Of a DNA stretch of 64,000 bases, positions 56,170-64,000 are shown piece by piece. Source of the DNA: Hyalella azteca (Eukaryota; Arthropoda; Malacostraca; Amphipoda; Hyalellidae); the NCBI RefSeq assembly GCF_000764305.2, contig NW_025939164.1, positions 20,057 through 84,056 of the forward strand. Reading direction: 5' to 3'. Position 1 is the first letter of the stretch. Each line of letters begins with the position of its first letter. The translations under genes and the position numbers were made by a program. The notes beneath the pieces were generated by a model. The model had not been told where the DNA came from. It searched no databases and saw nothing but the letters and a program-made list of their open reading frames with translations.

Positions 56170-57480
56170 TTCCCATAGTTTTCAAGCTACAGCAATGAAA
56201 CTTATACCATTGGATGCGCAAGAAAAAGATCTAGAGAATGATGTATGCGTTTTTGTAATATAGATTTATTTAGAATGCAGTTTTTTTAATTTTCATAAAA
56301 ATTTTCAGTTTTTCAGCTCTCCTGAAAAACAACATTTTTCTGACTTGCAAACCTATCTCCTCCTAGAGTTTTGAAGCTACGTCAATAAGACATATACCGT
56401 TCGATTTGCAAATGAAAGATCTACAAAATGATGTATTGGTTTTTCTAAGTTCGTTATAGTTCGGATTTTATGTTGCAAAAAGGGGGGGAAAGTGGAAGTA
56501 AAATCGAAAATTTCAAACAATTTCGGACAAAATGCTCCCACACTCACAAAAATGAGAAATTCAAAAAACCAATACATCATTTTGTATATGTGGTCTTTAT
56601 GCATCGAATGATATGTGTCTCGATGTTGTAGCTTGAAAATCCTAGGAGGAGATAGGTTTTCTAAAGTACCCCTTTTTTTCGTTTTCTAAGAATTTCACGT
56701 TTTCTTTCAATTTTTTCGAAAAAATCACATGAACAAAAATGTCTTAGAATTCTGTTTTACATATGTGTACCAAATTTCAGATTGATCCCTCTGTAAATTA
56801 CTGAGATCAATTTTTAGGGAGACGCTCCCCTTAAAGCTGACATTCTGACCTATCCAATGGTACCAGAACCATCTCTGTATGTTGATTCATGCGTTCATAA
56901 CAGAACCCAAAAGGGTTATGGGTGGTGGAGTTCTTTCACATTCAAGATAGGAGGAAATTCCTGATAGCACACTTAAACAGCTAATCCAAACGTCCAAACA
57001 TGATGTGCTTCAGTTATCCGCCTGCAGTCATACGGGATGGTTTGCATGCCGTCATTTACACCATCCTTGACAGAGATTGAGCTCCAGTATCTTCTAGTCT
57101 GGCATTCTAGCACCCTTGAATGTCTAGTTCGAGGTGTGCGCGACTTTGTCAGGCTCTACTGAAAAGTTGACATTTTGTCACTGGAAAACTATCTCCCACA
57201 GTTTTGAAGCTACAGCAATGAGAGATATACCATTTGATTAGCAAATAAAAGATTTACAAAATGACATAGGCATTTCTAGAATTTTGTTATAGTTTGGGTT
57301 TCTGAAAATTTTCTGAAAACTTTGCAAAAAATGCCCCCACACCAACAAAAATTAGAAATTAAAATAAGCCTATGTCGCTTTATAAAAAGACTTTACGCAT
57401 TGAATGGAATGTGTCTAGATGTTGTAGCTTGAAAATTCCAGGGGGAGATAGATTTTCTAAAGTAGGTAACCGGTACTCCT
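56170..57480. repeat. Paired hairpin repeats downstream of the transposase
   Basis: Five diverged copies of one ~100-bp unit (words TTTTGAAGCTAC, TATACC, AAAGATCTACAAAATGA). Three are on + (56185-56275, 56340-56460, 57180-57300) and two inverted (56560-56670, 57358-57470). Each inverted copy follows a + copy at ~100-bp distance, making two stem-loops whose loops contain AAATGCTCCCACAC / AAATGCCCCCACAC-like sequence. Confidence 0.75.
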
Positions 57481-57699
57481 TCTTTGGCCATTCTCTAAGA
57501 ATTTCACATTTTCTTTCATTTTTTTCCAAAAATTTACACAAACAAAAAGTTTATTTTTCTATTTTACATAGGTGTACCAAGTTTCATAGTCTTCTGTCTG
57601 TAAATAGCTGAGATAAATTTTGATCCAGATTCTTGCATTAAAAAAAAAAAATTAAAATAATTGCGTCTTCTACAAATCTTATAATCCATATATGACACA

Positions 57700-58437
57700 A
57701 TTTGACCTGTCCAATTGATCTGAACTTTTGCACAATTGCACAAAGTCAGAGACAATACATGAATCAATTGTCAGAATAAATAATTTTGAAGATTTACAAA
57801 ATTTTTATATCTTAAAATTTTTTTGAAAAATGTATTTTTTTAATATTTGAAAATAAAATTTATGTGTAACATCCAAGACACCAGATTCTTCAGAAGTGTT
57901 GCCTTAAAAAAGTAATTTTTAAACGCATATTATGTTTAACTTCACTTCTTGTTGATAGTCAGTCTGTCGGATAAAAAACGTACAATTGATATTCAACATA
58001 GGTACTTCTACCTCTCCAATCGATCTGAAATTTTGCACACTTGCGTAAAGTTGGAGACAATGCACGATTTAATTGACAGAATAAATAATTTTAACAATTT
58101 AAGAAAAAAATGTTAATATTAAAAAATTGGAAAAATGATTTTGTCTGCTACAAATCTTATACGTAACCGATATTAAAACCCTTCTACCTGTAAAATCAAT
58201 CTGAAATTTTGCACACTTGCATAAAGTTTGAGACAATAGATGAACCAATTGACAGAATAAATAATTTTGAAAATTAATTTTTTTTATTACAAAAAATTAC
58301 AATTATATTATTTTAATTTGTCAAACAAAATTAGAAAATTTATTGTACAAGTGTAACACAGGAGACACTGGATTATTTAGAAGTATTGTCTTAAAAAAAT
58401 AATTTCGAATGCATTTTATTCAATTTTGTCATCTACG
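57700..58437. repeat. Degenerate ~250-300 bp direct repeats
   Basis: Three units (starting near 57708, 58010 and 58190) share GATCTGAAATTTTGCACACT, AAAGTTGGAGACAAT and ATTGACAGAATAAATAATTT. Units 1 and 3 also share a downstream part (GTGTAACA, then GATT-TTAGAAGT-TTGTCTTAAAAAA). Confidence 0.75.
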
Positions 58438-59105
58438 TTAAAATGGGGTAACTTAGACCACTTTTTTTATAAATGATGCCATTTTTTTTACTAGCTAAAT
58501 TAAACTTGAATTGAAACATGCAAAATACAGGTCTATACCTGTCTCTTATACACATCTAGATGTGTATAAGAGACAGATATAAGACTCTGTAGAGTCTGAA
58601 ACATAAAGAAAAAACATAAATAGGCTGTCAAACATAAAATATGTTATATATGGTAATTTTATATCAACTTCCAAGCCGGTCTATGTTACCCCGTCAGGGC
58701 TGATATTAGGTGGTCTAAGTTACCCCATTTGGGGGCGGTGCCCCCCATTTGCAAACTATGACACTTTCCAAAATTTGTCATTTGCATATGTAACCAAAGA
58801 GTTCTACTACAATGCATCAAAACCTGGAGTTATTTAACCAACAAATAAAAAAATTGAAGGGGGTACTCTAACAGGCTTTAAATAATAGCTTTTTTTTTGT
58901 GGGTCACATTTTTAATTTTTTAACCTATTAGATATGCAAACTTTTAAAATCTTTCTATTGTGTTATGTAGCCTCAGTATTAGGTCTTTAATGCCCATTGA
59001 CAAAATTTTTCTATGTCAAATAGTTTTTGAGTTTTGGGGGTTTTTGTTAAAAAAACGAAAAGTGGTCAAGTTACCCCCCCAGTCTAAGTTACCCCATTTT
59101 ATGGT
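58438..59105. mobile_element. TIR element with GGGGTAACTTAGAC ends
   Basis: Ends TAAAATGGGGTAACTTAGAC (58438-58460) and GTCTAAGTTACCCCATTTTA (59081-59101) are perfect 20-bp inverted repeats, possibly with TA target duplications. A further GTCTAAGTTACCCCATTTG lies internally at 58721. Non-coding. A library adapter pair lies inside it (58539-58576), so its internal structure is unreliable. Confidence 0.72.
58539..58576. other. Tn5 mosaic-end pair: Nextera junction adapter (artefact)
   Basis: CTGTCTCTTATACACATCT directly followed by its reverse complement AGATGTGTATAAGAGACAG, 38 of 38 bases perfect. This is the 19-bp Tn5 mosaic end in the head-to-head arrangement of a mate-pair circularisation junction. 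It is not native insect sequence. Confidence 0.95.
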
Positions 59106-59525
59106 ACCGTACTCCAGATCCAAAGCAATATCTTATGTATGATAATTCTGGTATACATGATACTATACTGGTCTACTTATAGGACTCATGAATGAACTTG
59201 AGGACTTGAGGTATAGTAAAAAATTCTCTGCTATTAAAGCCATTTTCCATTATATATGCCTGAAATTCTTATATCAAATGTAAATTGTATATTTGCATTC
59301 AAGTATAAAATTGAGTGTAAATCACAAAGTAAATTAAAGTAAAATACAGTTAATTAAAGAATTAAAGTAAATTAAGAATAAAGAAGAATGAATGGATTGG
59401 ACTTGTGTTTAAACATAATATTTTAAATTAGAAGACCTTCAAGTAAGTAAACTTTAGCCCTCTCCTTCTGGCTTCTGCTTCATTGAATATGATTATGACC
59501 ATTGACCACACTGATCTCCCACAGG
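59106..59525. other. AT-rich spacer
   Basis: Nothing supported. Confidence 0.45.
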
Positions 59526-59600
59526 GCTGGAAAAGTTTTTTTTTTGGAAACATCACAGCTCTAATATCATATAATTTCAGTAAGTATGAAATCTCACAGC
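59526..59600 (-). repeat. Right inverted repeat flanking the MULE region
   Basis: Inverted match to 52484-52545 (AGCTCTAATATCATATAATT, then TCAGTAAGTATGAAATCTC), including the CTGGAAAAGT block at its inner side. Confidence 0.6.
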
Positions 59601-59695
59601 CCTAATGTCATAAACTTTTGTTTGATTGAAAAAATTGTGGTTTGCACTGTGGCAAACATGTCATTTCATAAAAATTTCAGCCTCCGCAATCCACA

Positions 59696-59966
59696 GTATA
59701 TATACTTCAATGCTCTGGCAGTGAGTCCCACCTCCTGCCAAAATAACATGCAGAACGTAATAACAAGTAAACTCAAAACATTTCCTCTATGAAGATTGCG
59801 TGGTTACAGTTATAACAGAATGGTCATACTGCACTTGTACAATGTACAGTTGACCGCAAAAATGCAACTAGGTTGGTCAACATCTTGGGTTAACTTGTTG
59901 CTGATGTTATTACGTTCTGCATGTTATTTTGGCTGGAGGTGGGAGCATTGATGTATATATAATAGC
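59696..59966. repeat. ~60-bp inverted repeat hairpin
   Basis: CAAAATAACATGCAGAACGT at 59738-59757 is mirrored by ACGTTCTGCATGTTATTTTG at 59913-59932. Flanking words (TCAATGCTC and GAGCATTGA, CCCACCTCC and GGAGGTGGG) extend the arms. Loop about 140 bp. MITE-like. Confidence 0.78.
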
Positions 59967-60895
59967 AATGCAGTAGGGTAAATGCGGTATATTCCGACAT
60001 CGTGGGTAATTCCGTCACCTCTCCAGCTTTTCCTTTATATTAAGCTTTGTTTTAGTTCCATGCGTTTGTTGATGGTTCAAATGGTGACGTCATACATTTA
60101 CGCGTCAAAATACTGCCAAAACACTAGGTCTTGGCCATCTAGTGGGAAAATATTGAGATCCAAAGAGAGACAATGCATGCCACCTGGTGAGATCATCGAA
60201 AAATGTGTCAAATTTGACAGTTGACCTTGCTCTACCAAATAAAAATTTTTGCGGAAGAGCATAGACTTAATTCTTGTTCAGAAAACCACCACTGTTGCCA
60301 CTGAGATTTCCAGACAAGCTTCACTGCATCCTGATCCATTCAATGTACCGGAAATCTTACTGTGTACGCTTGCGGTCTTTCAGATTTGCGGTAATTGCAA
60401 TAATCTCAAAGTAATTTCTAGAATGCAATAATTTCAATCCAAATGTGTTGGCAAGACCTACTGAAGGCGGAAATTTTGCTGCTGATGCGATGCCAAAGAT
60501 CTTTCAATAATCACTCACTCTCTGCACCCTTGGCTAGTCAAAGGTAAGAATTCCATGTAAAAATCACTCCATTTTTGTTATTATTATTCTACAAAGCATT
60601 TATTGTGACGTCTGGTCATAGTGGCAAACTAGGGACTTTTAGAATCAGTTCATTTTTAATTTTCTCATTTACTCAAGATTTAAACCAATATTTTATGTAT
60701 GAACTATGATGATGCTGGTATCCATGAATGGACCATGGACACTCTACTTTGCCACTTTGCGTCTGGTTCAAACAAACTTTGATGGCACGCCATACATAAG
60801 ATTAATAGCACGAGAAAAATAAATACGTAGATTCATGAGATGGAAAAGAATAAAATGACTAAGCACAAGATTCATAGGATCTATGAAGTAGTTCT
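59967..60895. other. Spacer
   Basis: No supported gene. Short frames at 59982-60224 and 60249-60431 lack domains. Confidence 0.4.
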
Positions 60896-61150
60896 GTCTT
60901 TAGGCATCAACACAACACTTGCATTAAAGGAGCCAAAGTTACAGGAGCTGGCAGACACCAGACTGTTCCATCTTTAGGCATAGACAAAACACCTGCAACA
61001 AAAGAGCCAAAGTTACAGAAGCTGGCAGACGCCAGACTGTTCCATGTTCTGACAGCAGGGACCGGGAGCACTCTGTTGGTGACAGTAGACTTGATGGTAG
61101 ATGGACGTGTTGCTGCTATGACAATGTCTGCTGTTGATGACAAGTGTAAT
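60896..61150 (-). pseudogene. LINE ORF2 C-terminal fragment with 66-bp duplication
   Basis: Minus strand reads RVLPVPAVRTWNSLA, the common end of CR1/Jockey-type LINE polyproteins (R-x-V-R-x-W-N-S-L), followed by ASFCNFGSFVAG. The segment from GGCATAGACAAAACACCTGC is a tandem near-copy of the preceding 66 bp. Confidence 0.7.
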
Positions 61151-61168
61151 TGTCTTGTAGTCTTATTT

Positions 61169-61444
61169 TTAAGGGCTAGAATGCTGGCTTAATGCTTTAG
61201 CAAACTTCACTAGTTCGCCTTGTTGACTTTTGTCGTGGTCATCAACCTCCAAGCTGCTCAAGCTTGAAAAGCAGGTGCAAGGGAGATTGAAATCTCCACT
61301 AATTATTAGGCTGGGGACTGGATCACCCAGTCCAGCCACCCTGGTCTCTATTTCCTTTAGGGTTGTGTTGAAATATTCCAATGGGCATGCAGGTGGCCTC
61401 TGGACTACGGCTACGCAGTGGAAGCTTTTTATGTGGAGTAGCAC
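61169..61444 (-). pseudogene. LINE endonuclease-domain fragment
   Basis: Minus strand reads VAVVQRPPACPLEYFNTTLK followed by VPSLIISGDFNLP. The Y-R-P-P and GDFN motifs are those of the apurinic-type endonuclease of non-LTR retrotransposons; the usual Y-R-P-P is V-Q-R-P-P here. Upstream and downstream parts are gone; it lies next to a C-terminal LINE fragment in the same orientation. Confidence 0.8.
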
Positions 61445-61724
61445 GTGTTCAACATAGCCATCAGTTTCCAGATTCCGATCTCAATTCCATCGTGCTTCTT
61501 GCAAGAGAGTTCCTAAGTTAAACAATTAGTAATTCCTTCTTTTTCCCTTCCATTTGGTCTGCAAGATAATGTTGGAATCCTTCCATTGCAAATTCTGCAT
61601 CAAGTTTGTCTTTTTAACACGTTTTTCTTAACTTAGCTTTGCGTTTGTTTGTTTGTTTGTTGTTAACATTGACAACAAAAATTAGCCCACTTCTGATTGC
61701 TCTAGAGATCTGAAATTCGGCATG

Positions 61725-61725
61725 N
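61725..61725. other. Ambiguous base (N)
   Basis: Single unresolved base in the BEL/Pao fragment, another hint that this part of the assembly is weak. Confidence 1.
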
Positions 61726-61734
61726 AGCTTCATA

Positions 61735-62165
61735 ATCTGATCCAATTATAATATCAATATCTCTCCGTTTTACGTAATTGGTTATCATGTCACTGACGTG
61801 GATTCCGTGTTTCTCAAGCCTTTCTGCTAACAAGCCTGCTGGCACACGAGGAATGCCTCCTCCCAACTTATTCTTTTCCCGTAGTATTATTTACATCTTT
61901 CCCTTTCCGTCCATTCCCGTGATGGTCACATTATGACGGAAGGTTTTTCTAAATGGAGTAACGCTGCCATCCGCAAGCACGTCCCTGGATACATCTTCTC
62001 CCACGGGCTGACTCCTTAATTGTTTCACCAAGGATGAGGTTATGGAACTCCTTTGACTTCCCTCATCGAATAATAGTCTCACTGTTTGTGGTTGGCTTGA
62101 TTCTGTGCTTTGTACCTTTACCAGCAGCGTCTTCATCAAAACTTCGTTGGTACACTGGGTGCTAT
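61735..62165 (-). pseudogene. BEL/Pao retrotransposon protease fragment
   Basis: On the minus strand, open from the adapter at 62166: VLMKTLLVKVQ, LLFDEGSQRSSITSSLVKQL, GEDVSRDVLADGS, then, after a frame change near 61890, GGGIPRVPAGLLAERLEKHG and DIDIIIGSDYEA. The D-E-G-S-Q-R-S segment and the closing I-D-I-I-I-G-S-D-Y fit the aspartic-protease region of BEL/Pao elements, where D-S/T-G is usual (here D-E-G). Its 5' side ends exactly at the library adapter, so the truncation is technical. Confidence 0.75.
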
Positions 62166-62184
62166 CTGTCTCTTATACACATCT
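62166..62184 (+). other. Single Tn5 mosaic end (library adapter artefact)
   Basis: Perfect CTGTCTCTTATACACATCT. The BEL/Pao frame on one side stops being recognisable exactly here and unrelated sequence follows, as expected of an untrimmed adapter or a chimeric join. Confidence 0.92.
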
Positions 62185-64000
62185 CCTCCAGCATAGGCGT
62201 GGATTATATTATTATTTATATGAATTGCCTTCAGAGCAGCGCAATTAGAGCTTTCCCGCCATTTTTGGAACCGCAAGTTTTCATGTCAACCGGAACTCGA
62301 ACACCATTGCAGAGAGTATTTTATGCAGCTAATGAATTTTGCAAACTTTGCTGGAAGGGAGATTATTGAATTTTAGAAAAAAGGCGGGATAATTCAATGA
62401 AGGCTGGTGGCAGAGCTGCAATCTTGATACTCTATTGTGATTCGTGCTATGATAAACTACGTAACAATTTTCATATGATAGTTATAATTTTTGCACATTC
62501 AAAGTATACATGACATAACATAACGCACCCAGATTTGGAAACCATTATTGCTCAAATGAAGCAAAAATAAACGACAGAGTGGACAGACCATTGACTTATC
62601 TTACAAATATATATATTCATATTATGTATCACATAGCATAATTACGCTCTGTAATTATGCCATATTGACCTAATTTTTATAGTCCATTTACGCGCATTGT
62701 TATTAGGTATTGATTGTGTCGATTTTGCCGGCTGGGAGAATGTCGGTAATGTAGTTCCAACATTGGCATGCAGGATCGTACTGTTGACATACAGGTTCAT
62801 ACCTACTTGCCGCAACCAGTCCAGTTATTCATTAGAAGGCACCGATGGCACATCTAAAGCCATGTTGCCTTCTTTAGTTTTGTAATTCATGTCCGATTGA
62901 ATTGTGATCTGTGAATGAATATTCATTACTTTGCTGACTCTTAGAACCTGAGTCCTGAGTTGACGCGTTAGCAATCTAGTTAACTTGTATCCAACCACAA
63001 CACAGTGCGGATACACGTTTGTGTTTACTGTGTACGGTCAGTGTGATTACGTAATTTGCATTGCCGCGCGTCCATATTTAAACTATTTTAGCTTTCTAAA
63101 AGTACAGCGCTGTCGGCGCGACAGCGCATTTTTTTTACCGGCATAGTACGGCGCACCGCGCAGGTCGTTAAAATGACAATATAAATTCCCGCGCACCTGG
63201 CACATCTTCCTGACCATGGAAATCGGTAAATCCTAATGTAACCTAACCTAACCTGCACTGCCTGTTGTGCTCCAGCCAGTTGGGCTTCAGTGCTGTGAAG
63301 CAGTGGCTGTTTAGTGCAAACTGCAAAGCAGATTTACTGTTAGCCAGAATTACCCACAGGCCACAGCTCATTGGTCTGAGGCTATGTGTAGATTAACAGT
63401 AGATATTGCATGCTGATGGTTGGAGTTAGGTTAGGCCCAGGGCCTGTTTACGACTACGAGTCAATTTTGTTACCCACGGCTGCGCTCCAGTTCTATCCAC
63501 GGTCCACTTCCAAACTTCACAGGTGAGATATAGTGAGACCGTGGGCCACGGGACGTGCAGCGTGGGCCAGGAGCCAGGGCAGGGCCCCAGGCCCAAGGGG
63601 CACGTGGATGAATCACAGCGTAATCTCGTGCCTAGCAGCCTACTTAACCTTGGCAAACAATCATTTAGGCTACTCTGCCCTGTAGCAGCCTTGCGCACGG
63701 AGAGTATGAAAGAAATGCAGATAATAGGCAATGCTGTCTCTGTCTATCGCATGCATCCCAAATTCCCAATTAAACTATGGAGGAAGCACGTGGTTACTTA
63801 CTTGGTTACTTGGTTAAGATGAGGCGCGTCACCGACTGAAGTATTGGCGCCCCCATTCAGCATCTTCGTGGATTACTAAATTTTGTCAAGCATGTTGGTG
63901 TCTTGGAGGTACTTGATAATTATATCAGCAGGAAATTCAGGGGCTATGAGCGAGGACAGGCTGAAGGAGACTCCAAGGCGGATGCAAGCAGCTTTCAGTT
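62185..64000. other. Right end of window, no supported gene
   Basis: AT-rich to 63050, then a CpG/GC-rich patch (63085-63220) and a GC-rich stretch at 63520-63620 open in both directions. Short CCTAACCTAACC (63239-63256) resembles three insect telomere-type units but is too short to mean much. No recognised product. Confidence 0.4.

Noticed and set aside
60001..60224. 80-codon open frame
   Set aside because: No domain or splice context; surrounding sequence is ordinary spacer.
63239..63256. Telomeric TTAGG array
   Set aside because: Only about three CCTAA-type units; far too short.
63426..63822. Overlapping ~100-codon frames on both strands at the right edge
   Set aside because: The GC-rich 63520-63620 patch is open in both directions; no motif decides, and the region follows a doubtful assembly join.

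Overview
The window looks like AT-rich nuclear DNA from an insect, most likely a hemipteran. Genes are split into short exons with GT-AG introns. Long intergenic and intronic stretches are full of small DNA transposons, SINEs, LINE scraps and minisatellites. The hemipteran guess rests on overall style, not on a marker gene. Nothing prokaryotic is present: no operons, CRISPR arrays, attachment sites or canonical tRNA/rRNA genes.

Layout. 1-3670: repeats and AT-rich spacer. 3786-5413 (+): a five-exon gene for a 157-residue secreted cysteine-rich protein with an internal duplication. 5414-14700: repeats and spacer. 14722-17027 (+): a five-exon gene for a 317-residue secreted C-type lectin whose internal exons are all phase 1-1. 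Three minisatellites follow it at once (17044-18480): a 43-bp array that appears to have grown from the lectin's own last codons, and an array carrying 27 CACGTG E-boxes. 19960-21730 (-): a decayed CR1/Jockey-type LINE. 26316-36641 (-): an eight-exon gene, reconstructed here by phase-consistent splicing, for an unrecognised 340-residue protein. Its introns hold a 37-bp minisatellite, a piggyBac-like MITE, a LINE scrap nested in a TIR element, a hAT-like MITE and several hairpin repeats. 37498-40200: an old segmental duplication carrying different SINE insertions. 47566-51424 (-): a four-exon TREX-like DEDDh 3'-5' exonuclease gene with an in-frame TGA in its first exon. 54160-55818 (+): an open Mutator-like (MULE) transposase frame, flanked 7 kb apart by ~70-bp inverted repeats and followed by paired hairpin repeats. 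58440-64000: a TIR element, LINE and BEL/Pao fragments.

The host genes do not form an obvious pathway. A secreted lectin and a cytosolic nuclease would both fit defence, but nothing in the sequence links them.

Two sites carry the 19-bp Tn5 mosaic end used in Nextera libraries: a perfect 38-bp head-to-head pair at 58539-58576 and a single copy at 62166-62184. These are almost certainly unremoved library adapters, so continuity across both points is doubtful. One ambiguous base (N) lies at 61725.
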